A stretch of DNA of 64,000 bases. It comes from Phycisphaerales bacterium. GTDB lineage: Bacteria > Planctomycetota > Phycisphaerae > UBA1845. Below the pieces are notes generated by a model, which saw only the letters and a program-made list of their open reading frames with translations, was not told the DNA's origin and did not search any database. Numbering within the stretch: position 1 is the first letter of the stretch; each line of letters begins with the position of its first letter. The stretch lies in the NCBI GenBank assembly GCA_020852275.1, contig JADZBE010000011.1, positions 62,001 through 126,000 on the forward strand, written 5' to 3'. Of the stretch, positions 47,710-56,096 are shown one piece after another. Position numbers and translations under genes: made by a program.

Positions 47710-48258
47710 TCATGCGGTCCACCTCGCCGTCGCCGCGTAGCGGGTGATCTGATCGATATGCGACAGGTCATGCCCTGCGATCATTTTCAGCATGATCCCC
47801 AGCGATTCCTCGCCGCGTTCGTTGTGCAGGCCGACGCGATCAAGGTCCGACGGGCGCATTCGTTTCCACACGCCGAGGTTGCAGGTGCGCAGCGCGCGGA
47901 ACTCGGCGAGTTGATCCGACGGGTCGCGGTCGTTGCGGCGCTGGCCGATGACCCATTTCTCCTGGTCCATGCCGAGGATGCTCGGCTTGTCCTCGCAGAG
48001 GATGAGCCTCATGCGAAATCCGTACACCCATTCCGTGTCCGCCAGGTGGCCGATGACTTCGTTCGGCGTCCACTTGCCCTCAAAGGGCCGGGACTGGAGC
48101 GTGCGTTGCGAATTCTCCCGCACCAGCTTCTCGATCACGTTCGGCGTTGACGCCAGTACGTCAAGCGGATCGCGCGAGGCGAGCAGTGCAAGCAGTTTGC
48201 TCACATACGCCGACGGCTGTGCGATTTCGGGACGACTGCGGTGATCGGGTGTGCCCAC
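47710..48258 (-). CDS. DinB-fold (DinB_2) protein
   Basis: 182 residues from GTG 48258, with GGAG five bases upstream. Upstream in-frame codons are a 16-bp tandem repeat and are excluded. The helical-bundle features are KWTPNEVIGHLADTEWVYG, then GHDLSHIDQITRYAA. They contain the His residues (HLADTEW and HDLSHIDQI) that form the metal site of DinB/YfiT-type proteins. Family members include mycothiol- or bacillithiol-dependent transferases and metal-dependent enzymes. The activity here is unknown. The gene stands alone, after the kinase gene and in the same direction. Confidence 0.85.
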   Translation of the reverse strand: MGTPDHRSRPEIAQPSAYVSKLLALLASRDPLDVLASTPNVIEKLVRENSQRTLQSRPFEGKWTPNEVIGHLADTEWVYGFRMRLILCEDKPSILGMDQEKWVIGQRRNDRDPSDQLAEFRALRTCNLGVWKRMRPSDLDRVGLHNERGEESLGIMLKMIAGHDLSHIDQITRYAATARWTA

Positions 48259-48282
48259 GCTGACTCCATTTCTCGGCTTGTG

Positions 48283-48410
48283 GAACTCGAAGCCCGTCAA
48301 TCCCGAAGCCGGTCGAATCCGATGCCGGCTGAACCCGACGCGGGTCGAATCCGAAGCTGCGTGAATCGGACCCCGGTCGAACCCGACACCGGCGCATTCC
48401 GACGACGGTC
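48283..48410. repeat. 16-bp tandem repeat array upstream of the DinB gene
   Basis: Eight consecutive 16-base units of the form GAAYCCGANNCCGGTC (for example AATCCCGAAGCCGGTC and GAATCCGATGCCGGCT). It lies 25-152 bases upstream of the DinB-fold gene's GTG, in its probable promoter/leader region. It is not a multiple of three and not preserved as coding. Confidence 0.85.
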
Positions 48411-48538
48411 GAGCGGGCCCATCGCAGTGCGCGCCTCCGCATCGCAACGCCGGCGCTCGACGCGCGCCATCCTACCTGGCCGAACGGGCACTGGCGAATC
48501 TCGATGTGCAGAGTGACGAAACCGCTCTTCCCGCCGTG

Positions 48539-51325
48539 TCAAGGCGGAGTCGCCGCGAGGTCTTGCGTCAGCTCCTTGCGAAGCTCGGACGCTCGGTCTG
48601 CCAGCCCCAGCATCTCGCAAGCGGCAATCAGTTGCGCGAGGGCTTCCTGCGCACGTGAGGCTTCGGCGATGGACAGGAACTCCCGCCGGGCGCGCTCCAG
48701 CACCGGCTGGGCCTCGCGCGGGCGCTGCAGCTTCATCAGGCACTGCCCCAATGCAAATAGCGCTTCCGCCCGCAGCCGTGCGTCGGCGTCCTCGCCCTCG
48801 AAGCAGTCCACGCCGCGCTGAAGCCACGCCAGCGCGTCGTCCGCACGATCCTGGTCGATCAGCAGCCGACCCATCAGCAGGCCGGCAATGCCTGCAAGCT
48901 GTGCCGCGTCGCCCTGCTCCAGACGCGCGAGACACCGCTGCACCAGCGCCTCGGCCTCTGGATAACGCTTCAGTTCCCGCAGCGTCGAGGCCAGTGAAAG
49001 CCGGCTCCGCACGACGTCCAGATGATCCGTCGGCAGCAGCGATTCACGCAGACTCAGGCAAGCACGATGCTGTGCTTCGGCCTCTTCAAGGCGCTTGTGC
49101 TGGCGCAGGAACTCCGCGTAGTTGAAGAGGTACAGCGGGTTGTCCTGCCCGCGCAGATCGCGCCACACCTTCAGCGCCGCCCGGTAGTTCTCCTCCGCGG
49201 CGTCGGGCCGCGCCATGCGATCCTGCAGGTCCGCGAGGTTCATAAGGATCGCGGCGACGAACTGATGCCGCTCGCCAAGCGTCTTCCGCGCCGATGCCAA
49301 GGCCTCCTCGTACATGCGCCGGGCCTCATCCACCTCCCCGTTCCCTTCGAGCAGGATGGCGAGATTGTTGAGGCTCTCCTGCCGGTCCGGATGGTCGGGC
49401 GGCAACAGCTCGCACCGCATCTCATACGCATCGCGAATATGCGCGAGCGCGTCGGCGGGTCGACCGAGCGCGTAATCCGCGAACCCCAATCCGTTCAGCG
49501 ACTCGGCCACGTCCTTGTGCCGCGCGCCGAACAACTTTCGCCGCAAGTTCAGCGACTCCTCGAACCCCTCGCGCGCGCCGGTTGCGTCGCCGGATTCCGC
49601 CTGCGCCTTCGCAAGGTGGAAAAGGATCGTCGCGCGCTCGCTCTCATCGGGCGCGCTTGCGGATTCCATCTCACGCAAAGCCTGGCGGTAGGTCTTGACG
49701 GCGAGCGTGACATTCCCGCGTTCGGCCGCGACCTGCCCCGCAAGCCGCGTCAGGCGCGAGACGGCGGGATGGCGCGGACCCCAAGCTTTCACGACGGCCG
49801 CCCTCGCCCGCTCGATCAGTCGCTCTGCCGTGTCGGTCACGCCGAGGTGCAGATACGTCGTGCCCAGGTTCTCCTGCAAGCGCGCACGGACGGCGGGATC
49901 CTCGGCCAGCCCCGTTTCCAGCCGGGCCGCCCCTAGATCCAGAACTTCACGCAGCGTGACGTCCGCTTCCACCGCCGAGCCGTCCGCACTGAAAGCGTTC
50001 GCACTGCGGAAGAGATCGTCGAAGAACGCCACGACGCGCTCGGCCATCCGGGCGCTGTCGTCGGCGCGGTTGCGCTCCTCGATCGCGCGGGTGTACAACC
50101 TCCATGTAGCGCCGGTGAACGCCACGAGTAGAAGCACGGCCACGGCGGCGAGGGTCAGCGGCGCGCGGTATCGCGCGGCCGTCTTGCGCAGCACGTACCA
50201 GGCGCTGTCCCCCTTGGCCTCGATCGGCTCACCGCGGAGGAACCGCTGCACGTCCTGCCGCAGCGCCTCGGCGGAGTGGTATCGCCGGTCGCGGTCGCGC
50301 GAGAGCGCCTTCATGACGATGGTGTCCAGCTCGTCGTCGATTTTCATGGGGGGGGGGGAGGACGCCCCCGGCGAATGCGGCAGCGGTTCGCACCGGCTCG
50401 GCGGGCGCGGATCGGTGTCGGTGACCGCGTGCAGCAGGTCGAGCACCTGCCCCTTCGCGTCGTGCGGACGGCGCCCGGTCAGCATCTCGTAAATCACCAC
50501 GCCGAGGCTGTACACGTCCGCGCGAATGTCCACGAGGTTCGGATCGCCCGCAAGCTGCTCCGGCGCCGCGTAGCTCAGCGTGCCCATGAACTCGCCGGTC
50601 ATCGTCAGCGGTCCGCGCGCCCCGCAGATCGCCCCGCCCGGCGCCTTGGCAAGCCCGAAGTCCAGGATGTGCGGACTCCCGCCCGCGTCCACGAGGATGT
50701 TCCCGGGCTTGAGATCCCGGTGAATGACGCCGCGCTGGTGGGCGTGATTGACCGCGGCGCACAACGTGCTGAACAGCGAGAGCCGCTCCTGCAGACCCCA
50801 CTGCGCGCCCTTCGCCAGCGGTCCGCCATCCGTGCGAAAAAACTCGTCGAGCGGCAGCCCGTGCACGTGCTCCATCGTGAAATACAGCCGACCGTCCGAC
50901 GTCAGCCCGCTGTCATACAGCGTGACGATATTGGGGTGCTGCAGATGGGCGACCAGTTCGATCTCCCGCTCGAAGCGCCCGCGCTGGATCGACGTGGCGA
51001 ACGCGCCGGAGAGCAGCACCTTCAGCGCCACCACGCGGCGCGTCGGTTCGTGCAGCGCCTTATACACCACGCCCTGCCCTCCGGCGTGGATTTCCTCGAG
51101 GATGCGATAACCCTCCACGTGCGCCTGCGGAAGCTGGAGGTCGATCGGTTCGCCGGCGCCCGACGCCGCCGACGCGAACTCCGCCGCCGCGGCGTTGTTG
51201 CGGCGGATGCGCTCCAGCGCCGACCGGCAGGCCGCGCACGTTTCCAGGTGCGACGCCACGCTGCCGTGGACCGTGCGCCCCGCGGCCAGATCCTCCAGGT
51301 CCTGGATCGTCGCGCAGGCGCTCAT
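48539..51325 (-). CDS. Serine/threonine protein kinase with N-terminal zinc-finger and C-terminal TPRs
   Basis: 928 residues. Residues 26-33 (HLETCAAC) are a zf-HC2/anti-sigma-type zinc motif. The kinase domain runs from about 73 to 365: GGQGVV loop at 82-87, catalytic Lys102 in VALKVLL, HRDLKPGN at 202-209, DFG at 222-224, APEQL near 254. A membrane helix lies at about 393-410 (PLTLAAVAVLLLVAFTGATW). The remainder consists of ten or more TPR units (LQENLGTTYLHLGVTDTAERL, LNNLAILLEGNGEVDEARRMY). A run of 11 G (plus strand, 50348-50358) encodes PPP within the kinase domain. The gene is coupled by ATGA overlap to the ECF sigma gene, so it likely controls that sigma factor by binding or phosphorylation. 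Confidence 0.94.
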   Translation of the reverse strand: MSACATIQDLEDLAAGRTVHGSVASHLETCAACRSALERIRRNNAAAAEFASAASGAGEPIDLQLPQAHVEGYRILEEIHAGGQGVVYKALHEPTRRVVALKVLLSGAFATSIQRGRFEREIELVAHLQHPNIVTLYDSGLTSDGRLYFTMEHVHGLPLDEFFRTDGGPLAKGAQWGLQERLSLFSTLCAAVNHAHQRGVIHRDLKPGNILVDAGGSPHILDFGLAKAPGGAICGARGPLTMTGEFMGTLSYAAPEQLAGDPNLVDIRADVYSLGVVIYEMLTGRRPHDAKGQVLDLLHAVTDTDPRPPSRCEPLPHSPGASSPPPMKIDDELDTIVMKALSRDRDRRYHSAEALRQDVQRFLRGEPIEAKGDSAWYVLRKTAARYRAPLTLAAVAVLLLVAFTGATWRLYTRAIEERNRADDSARMAERVVAFFDDLFRSANAFSADGSAVEADVTLREVLDLGAARLETGLAEDPAVRARLQENLGTTYLHLGVTDTAERLIERARAAVVKAWGPRHPAVSRLTRLAGQVAAERGNVTLAVKTYRQALREMESASAPDESERATILFHLAKAQAESGDATGAREGFEESLNLRRKLFGARHKDVAESLNGLGFADYALGRPADALAHIRDAYEMRCELLPPDHPDRQESLNNLAILLEGNGEVDEARRMYEEALASARKTLGERHQFVAAILMNLADLQDRMARPDAAEENYRAALKVWRDLRGQDNPLYLFNYAEFLRQHKRLEEAEAQHRACLSLRESLLPTDHLDVVRSRLSLASTLRELKRYPEAEALVQRCLARLEQGDAAQLAGIAGLLMGRLLIDQDRADDALAWLQRGVDCFEGEDADARLRAEALFALGQCLMKLQRPREAQPVLERARREFLSIAEASRAQEALAQLIAACEMLGLADRASELRKELTQDLAATPP

Positions 51326-51915
51326 GGTTCGGTCTCGTAGATCTGCGCCAACTGCTCGCGGATCGCCTGCAGCTTTTCGATCGCCCGGTTCTTGGCCACG
51401 TACACGTCGTTAACCGTCATGCCCAGCTCCGCGGCGGCGTCGGCGGCGGGGCGGCCTTCCAGCGCGACGATCTGGAACGCGCGGATGGTGCGCGGGTTCA
51501 TGCGCGACTTTCGCAACTCCTCCAGGCTGCGCCGCAGAATCGTCTGCTTGACCTCCTCCTCCCAGTGCCGCTCGAGCACGTCATCCGACGGCAGGTCGAG
51601 TATGGCCGAGTCGCCGCGCGTCTCGTGCGTCCGGGCCTTGACGCGGCGGGCGTCCGCCATGCGGAACTTGGCGATGCTGATGATCCAGGTCCGCAGGCGA
51701 CCTTTGCCCCGGTCGTACTTTCCCGCTGTGTAGTCCTTGAGGAAGCTGGCGAGCGTTTCCTGCGCCACGTCGGCCGCGTCTTCGTCCGCGAAACCGAACT
51801 TGCGCGCGAACGCGATGATGACCGGACGGTAGCGCGCGTCGAACTCGCGCCAGGCGTCGTTATTGCGCCGGTCCATCAGCGCTTCCAGCAGCAGCGTCGT
51901 CGTCGTGTTCAACAT
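51322..51915 (-). CDS. ECF-type RNA polymerase sigma factor
   Basis: 197 residues from ATG 51915; ATG 51963 is an alternative. Region 2 is seen in YRPVIIAFARKFGFADEDAADVAQETLASFL and the following GRLRTWIISIAKFRMADARR. Region 4 is seen in RTIRAFQIVALEGRPAADAAAELGMTVNDVYVAKNRAIEKL, a helix-turn-helix for the -35 element. Regions 1 and 3 are absent, as in ECF factors. The stop overlaps the start of the membrane kinase with a zf-HC2 motif, the arrangement of planctomycete ECF/kinase signalling pairs. The signal is unknown. No autoregulatory promoter was identified. Confidence 0.93.
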   Translation of the reverse strand: MLNTTTTLLLEALMDRRNNDAWREFDARYRPVIIAFARKFGFADEDAADVAQETLASFLKDYTAGKYDRGKGRLRTWIISIAKFRMADARRVKARTHETRGDSAILDLPSDDVLERHWEEEVKQTILRRSLEELRKSRMNPRTIRAFQIVALEGRPAADAAAELGMTVNDVYVAKNRAIEKLQAIREQLAQIYETEP

Positions 51916-52134
51916 CTCCGGCGGGCCCCCCGGCGGCTTGATCGGGCATGGTACCCAGGACATACCGCGCCGGACAGGCAAGGAATCGGCCGGAAGAAGG
52001 AGTTCGGGTCGTCGCACGGATCGGGGAGTCGACCCGTCGCGGCGAACGCTACGTTCCTCTGGATGCCAGCCAAGAAGTGTCCGCGGCCAGTCGAGCGGAC
52101 GGCGCGTGCCGACAGACGCCAGTGAAATACCAGG

Positions 52135-52180
52135 GGAGGGACTCGAACCCTCGGCCTTCTGATCCACAGTCAGACGCTCT
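52135..52180. repeat. Left 46-bp attachment-site repeat (displaced 3' half of tRNA-His)
   Basis: Identical over 46 bases to 60733-60778 inside the intact tRNA-His gene. It covers the anticodon-loop to T-arm region on the minus strand. The flanking acceptor bases differ at two positions (52132 A/G and 52134 G/A relative to the right copy). It therefore represents the original tRNA 3' half pushed away by integration. Confidence 0.93.
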
Positions 52181-52227
52181 GCCTGAAAAAACCGCATTCT
52201 CGACCCAAAGAACGGGGGTTGCCGAAA

Positions 52228-52277
52228 CCCGTTGCACTCCCGGTTGCACTTCGATTCCCGATGACCCCCGGTTGCAC
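52228..52277. promoter_or_regulatory. Left candidate integrase arm-type sites
   Basis: Three direct copies of CCCG(G)TTGCAC at 52228-52237, 52239-52249 and 52267-52277. They match three copies in the same orientation near the right end (60573-60606). Repeats shared by both ends of an integrated element are expected of integrase or excisionase arm sites. Confidence 0.55.
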
Positions 52278-52280
52278 GTG

Positions 52281-53236
52281 CTGATTCAAGCGTGGCCGGA
52301 CCTGCCGGAAGCGGTGCGGGACGGGGTTTTCCGGTGGGCGGGATTGCCCGAGCCGATCCGGCTGGCGATCGAAGCGATGTTCAAGGCGACAGCGCCGACG
52401 ATGCCCGTGCGTTGACACGGACGATGCCCGTCGGTTGACACCGTCAATCCCCGTCGGTTGACACGGACGATGCCGGTGGCGGACGCCGACGATGCCGGTG
52501 GCTTGACACTGACAATGCCGGGGGCGGACGCCGACGATGCCCGTCGGTTGACACTGACGAGGCCGGTGGCGGATGCCGACGATGCCCGGGGACTGAGGGG
52601 CGCTGGCGGGCTGGCGGGCTGGCGAGCGGGCGGTGCGCGGGGTGACGGGGACGGCGGGCGGATCGAAGCGTTGCGTCGCGTGTTCCGGCGTGCGGTGCTG
52701 TCACACCCCTGCCCGGCTGACGATCGTCGATCCTGGCGCTTGGGGACGCTTCCTATCGGGGGTTTCCGGGCAACTCGGCGGGGAGTCGGATTGCCCGATC
52801 GGGGAGTCGAGCGCACCCGACGGCGTGCAACGCATGATGGGGCACGGGGGGAGGGGGTGTGAAATCTCTACGGCTTCACGCGGAAACCGTCCGTGCCCGG
52901 TCATTTCCTTGTTCAAGGAATGCGGACCGGGCGCGGTGGAGGCCGGAGGATGCGGGGGTGTTGTCACCCACGGGGTGTTGGAAGCGATTGCAGGCACGCG
53001 GCGAAGCGGATGACGCACGGCGGAGCGCATGACGGACGACGGAGCGCATGACGGACGGCTGGACGATGCGGCGCGGCGCGGCCGTGGCGGCATCCGGCGG
53101 GAATTGATCCACGCCCCCCGGCGGGGGCGCGCCGGGACTCCGAAGTGCTTCCTGGAAACGCCCGGCCTTTTTTCACTTTCCGGCATGGGCGAAAAGCGCC
53201 TTGGAAGGATGATTCGCAAGAATCGAGGACACGAAC
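52281..53236. repeat. Minisatellite-rich left end of the element
   Basis: Bases 52396-52590 hold about nine imperfect 22-24-base units (GACGATGCCCGTCGGTTGACAC type). Short arrays such as GGAGCGCATGACGGACGAC occur near 53020-53050. The open frames on both strands across this stretch are low-complexity and taken as non-coding. No gene is recognised before 53237. Confidence 0.7.
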
Positions 53237-53515
53237 ATGGCCGGTAGACCCCGGAAGATGCTGGAGCGCGTGGATCGGCTGGAAGGGCTGACCTACGCCG
53301 TGCTGACGCGGCTGGGTGACGCTTGCCCGGAAATGTACAAGGGCAAGGACCGCGGTCGCGGACGCCCGGACACGCTGGCCCGGCTGTGGCAGAAAGCGCT
53401 CGGCGACCTGGGCGAAGCCTACGGCAGCATCCTGACCCTGACCGCCGCGCTGGCCGAGAAGGCCGAGGGCAAGCGCTTGGACCCGCGCGAGTATCGGGAA
53501 CACCTGGAGCGGTGA
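53237..53515 (+). CDS. Small AT-hook-like protein of the element
   Basis: 92 residues starting MAGRPRKMLERVDRLEGL, where GRPRK is an AT-hook-like core. The rest is helical and charged (LARLWQKALGDLGEAYGSIL). A GAGGACACG sequence about 8 bases upstream supports the ATG. It resembles small phage-borne proteins, often encoded near packaging genes, but I assign no function. It is the first recognisable gene of the element. Confidence 0.65.
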   Translation: MAGRPRKMLERVDRLEGLTYAVLTRLGDACPEMYKGKDRGRGRPDTLARLWQKALGDLGEAYGSILTLTAALAEKAEGKRLDPREYREHLER

Positions 53516-53665
53516 CGGGGATAAGCGCCCTGCCCGGAACGGCTGGACCCCCGGCGGCGGCACCGCGTGGGAAGTCCCTACCGAATCGCTTGGATTCCAA
53601 CGGTCGAATGGCTATCGTGGAGGCGACAAGTGACAGTGTCATTCTCTCATTCCGGAGGCCCGACC

Positions 53666-54058
53666 ATGCCGCAGAATCCGACCTCGATTGTGAAAGTTGA
53701 CCTGTATACCCGGAGCGTTCTCACGGTGATAGCAGCGTGTCTCCTATTGCTTTGTGTCCGCGCAGGGGGGGTGGACTGGGGGCACTTTCTACGGGCATCC
53801 ATGAATCTGAAGACCCCACCTCAATGGTCCCCTGAGGATACCAACGTTGTGATTTCGGGTGTCGATCGTCTTGTGGAAGTGATGACACCGCTGCCAGTAA
53901 AGATAGTAGGGACAGGGCCGCAGCCGCTTGAGTCTTACGGTCCTGCATTCCGCTACTCGCTGCCCGTAGTAGTACGGGGCACGGTGGACGCGGACATCAA
54001 CGGGACTGTTGACGTGAGAGTTGAGAACGAACCGCTCGATGTTCATATTGAGCGATAA
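53666..54058 (+). CDS. Small single-pass membrane protein of the element
   Basis: 130 residues from ATG 53666, with GGAGG seven bases upstream. An N-terminal cytoplasmic stretch is followed by one membrane helix (VLTVIAACLLLLCVRAGG) at about residues 17-34. An exported beta-rich part ends in VVVRGTVDADINGTVDVRVENEPLDVHIE. The C-terminal 'V.G.VD..INGTVDV.V...P' pattern is repetitive. The function is unknown. Its base composition is slightly less GC-rich than the chromosomal neighbours. Confidence 0.7.
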   Translation: MPQNPTSIVKVDLYTRSVLTVIAACLLLLCVRAGGVDWGHFLRASMNLKTPPQWSPEDTNVVISGVDRLVEVMTPLPVKIVGTGPQPLESYGPAFRYSLPVVVRGTVDADINGTVDVRVENEPLDVHIER

Positions 54059-54271
54059 ATGAGTCCGTCGAGGCCCAGCGTCGGCGCACGATCCAAGTTC
54101 CACGCAACACAAACGGGTGGTCCAATCCTGGCCGGAGCTTCCGACTCCCTTAGAATACGGGTGCGGGATGGCGGGTCGGGTTGCAAACCGGTTCGCCAAG
54201 CGTTCGTCCGGCGGCTGTCCTGCACGATCCGACACCCGCCGGGCGGGCAACCCGCACAAGGATTGTGCAAA

Positions 54272-55285
54272 ATGCCAGCCGCAAAGGGAGAACTCCAAAC
54301 CCGCATCCGCGTCCTGATCGAGAAATCCGCAAGCGCTGATCGTTTCCGGGAGCGGGTCCAGCGCGCGCGGGGAGAATACTTTGATTCGGTCAGTAAGTGT
54401 GATGCCTTCCGGCAACGGCGGCGCGAACATGCGAAAGCACACCTGAACGACTCGCGGTATCGAAACGGATCGGAAGACCCGCCCGGTGAGGGCTGGGTTT
54501 TCGAGGCGTTTGGGCTGGCGACCCACCTGCCACGATTGTCCCAAGACGATGAACTGCTCACGTCGAGCCGCTGCTTTGTTACGAATGAGGGGGAGGTCAG
54601 GCGTGAGCGCGTGTCGGTCGGTCTGTGGTTTCCGCCCGGCCTGCGATCGGATGACGCCCCGCCCGACCCCGACCCCGCCACGCCCACGGAACACCCGGAC
54701 GGCTACACCCCGACGCTGGCGATGAAGTATGCGATCCTTGCAGCGCTGAATGATGCGGCTGCCCGACCGGCTATCCTCATCGACCCGTGGCGGAATGCTG
54801 AGAAGAAAACGGCAGGAGGGGCGTGGTACGATTCGCTCCGCACGTGGGCGAAGGCGTTAAATCTTGAGGGTGACGGCGAATGGACCGGCAAATTAGTGCT
54901 TTGGTTTGAGGATGTTCAGACGGAAATCGAACGGATGCTCCCGGCTGGAATGTCGCACTTGGACTCGCTGGAGTTGAACGGCGCGGGAATGGCGCAAACG
55001 GTGAAAGAGAATGCCGCGAAGCCGGAAGCGGCGGGCAAGGGCGCGGGGGGTTCCGATGACGTTCTTAAGGGCGAAGCGAAGGCGCTTGCACTTCTGGTTG
55101 CGCATCCCGAATGGTCGAATACACAGATTGCCAAGGCGGTTCCATGCAACCTGCGCACTCTTCACAAATGGAAGCTCTTCAAGCAAGCCCGAGCGGCGTT
55201 GAAGTCAACAAGGGCGACCGTGGCGCATGGATCAAAGGACCGGAAAACTCACCGCGTTGAGGCTTGGGGCGGCGACGACGACTGA
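54272..55285 (+). CDS. Element protein with C-terminal helix-turn-helix, unknown function
   Basis: 337 residues from ATG 54272; in-frame codons upstream to 54059 have no clear start signal. The first 70 residues are strongly charged and helical (RIRVLIEKSASADRFRERVQRARGEYF). A middle domain (GWVFEAFGLATHLPRL, TPTLAMKYAILAALNDAA) is not recognised. The C-terminus has a helix-turn-helix (LVAHPEWSNTQIAKAVPCNLRTLHKW) like those in small terminase or replication regulators. It lies immediately upstream of the iteron-like repeats, so a replication-initiation or regulatory role is possible. Confidence 0.6.
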   Translation: MPAAKGELQTRIRVLIEKSASADRFRERVQRARGEYFDSVSKCDAFRQRRREHAKAHLNDSRYRNGSEDPPGEGWVFEAFGLATHLPRLSQDDELLTSSRCFVTNEGEVRRERVSVGLWFPPGLRSDDAPPDPDPATPTEHPDGYTPTLAMKYAILAALNDAAARPAILIDPWRNAEKKTAGGAWYDSLRTWAKALNLEGDGEWTGKLVLWFEDVQTEIERMLPAGMSHLDSLELNGAGMAQTVKENAAKPEAAGKGAGGSDDVLKGEAKALALLVAHPEWSNTQIAKAVPCNLRTLHKWKLFKQARAALKSTRATVAHGSKDRKTHRVEAWGGDDD

Positions 55286-55291
55286 CCGCGC

Positions 55292-55379
55292 GGGCACACT
55301 TTTGGGCACACCTGAAACTCACAATTCCCTGAAAAAATAGGCATTTCTGCCCTCTGCCCTGGGCACACCCTGGGCACAC
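55292..55379. promoter_or_regulatory. Iteron-like GGGCACAC repeats, candidate replication origin
   Basis: Four direct copies of GGGCACAC at 55292, 55304, 55361 and 55372, spaced about 11-12 bases within each pair. They flank an A/T-richer stretch (CTGAAAAAATAGGCATTTCTG) that is unusual in this GC-rich DNA. They lie between a helix-turn-helix gene and the genes leading to the primase-helicase. Confidence 0.45.
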
Positions 55380-55386
55380 CCGCCCA

Positions 55387-55410
55387 TTCTCCAGAAGCCC
55401 TTTTGGAGAA
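55387..55410. promoter_or_regulatory. Inverted repeat before the AlpA-like operon
   Basis: TTCTCCA (55387-55393) faces TGGAGAA (55404-55410). It sits 5 bases before the GTG of the next gene and contains its ribosome-binding GGAG. It could be an operator or a translation-controlling hairpin. Confidence 0.4.
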
Positions 55411-55415
55411 TCGGT

Positions 55416-55604
55416 GTGACCAAAACTACGAAACCCACAACTGAAAGGCCGGAAGATAGCGCGACCGCGTGGTTTGCGGTCCTGGAGCTCCCACGGCTGA
55501 CCGACGATTACAACCTGGCGTCCCGCGCCGTCCGCGAACTTCAACGCCTCGGGGTAACGGTTCGGTTCTCGCGGAACCGCAAAGCGGGAGGGCGCGCGCG
55601 ATGA
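55416..55604 (+). CDS. Small element protein, unknown function
   Basis: 62 residues from GTG 55416, with GGAG eight bases upstream. The peptide (TAWFAVLELPRLTDDYNLAS, then RELQRLGVTVRFSR) has a mixed alpha/beta look and a basic end. It overlaps the following AlpA-like gene by four bases, which supports it being real. No family is recognised. Confidence 0.6.
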   Translation: MTKTTKPTTERPEDSATAWFAVLELPRLTDDYNLASRAVRELQRLGVTVRFSRNRKAGGRAR

Positions 55605-55825
55605 ACTCCACCCCGACCCCCACAACCCCCGCGACGATCCCCGACCCCCTGTTGGATGTTGCGGATATCTGCGCGTTCCTCGGACTGGGCGAACGCACGT
55701 TGCGCCGCTGGATTTCCTCCCGCGCGTTCCCCCCTCCCGATGCTCGGCTCCGCGGGAAGCTGTTGCGTTGGCGACGCTCCACGCTGGACGCCTGGGTTCA
55801 ATCGCAGGCGGTGCCAAGGAAGTGA
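55601..55825 (+). CDS. AlpA/excisionase-like helix-turn-helix protein
   Basis: 74 residues. The winged-helix motif LLDVADICAFLGLGERTLRRWISSRAFPPPDARL ... LLRWRRSTLDAWVQS is the MerR-like fold of AlpA regulators and recombination directionality factors. In mobile elements such proteins activate the integrase or bind the attachment site to favour excision. It starts within the stop of the preceding gene (ATGA). It is a candidate partner of the integrase at 59319. Confidence 0.85.
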   Translation: MNSTPTPTTPATIPDPLLDVADICAFLGLGERTLRRWISSRAFPPPDARLRGKLLRWRRSTLDAWVQSQAVPRK

Positions 55826-55871
55826 CACAAAAGAAAACCGCCGCGCGGGAGGCTCAATTCCCGGCGGCGGC

Positions 55872-56096
55872 ATGGAGAAAAACGTGCTGATCGAATCATA
55901 CCGAACCCCGACACCATCGACAACCATTCGGGGATTTCAATGCAGTTTTTGCGAGAAACCGTACCCGTGGAGCGCGCACGGCGGCGGTTCCCGCACGGCG
56001 CGCTATTGCGATATCTGCGCCTGGTTCTTGGAACTTGCGGCGCGTGGAGACAAGGTTGCGGCACTCGACGCACTTTTCAGGGGTTTCCCGAAGTGA
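55872..56096 (+). CDS. Small CxxC...CxxC (zinc-binding) protein
   Basis: 74 residues from ATG 55872. Two CxxC pairs (CSFCEKPYPWS and CDICAWFLELA) suggest one zinc-knuckle. GTG 55884 is an alternative start. The stop overlaps the primase-helicase GTG start (GTGA), so the genes are coupled. A DNA- or protein-binding accessory to replication is plausible. Confidence 0.65.
   Translation: MEKNVLIESYRTPTPSTTIRGFQCSFCEKPYPWSAHGGGSRTARYCDICAWFLELAARGDKVAALDALFRGFPK

Noticed and set aside
52396-52590. CRISPR-like array at the left end of the element
   Set aside because: Imperfect tandem 22-24-bp units without unique spacers; a minisatellite.
54117-54317. Small Cys-containing frame between element genes
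   Set aside because: The two Cys pairs are irregular, there is no ribosome-binding site, and it overlaps the start of the gene at 54272.
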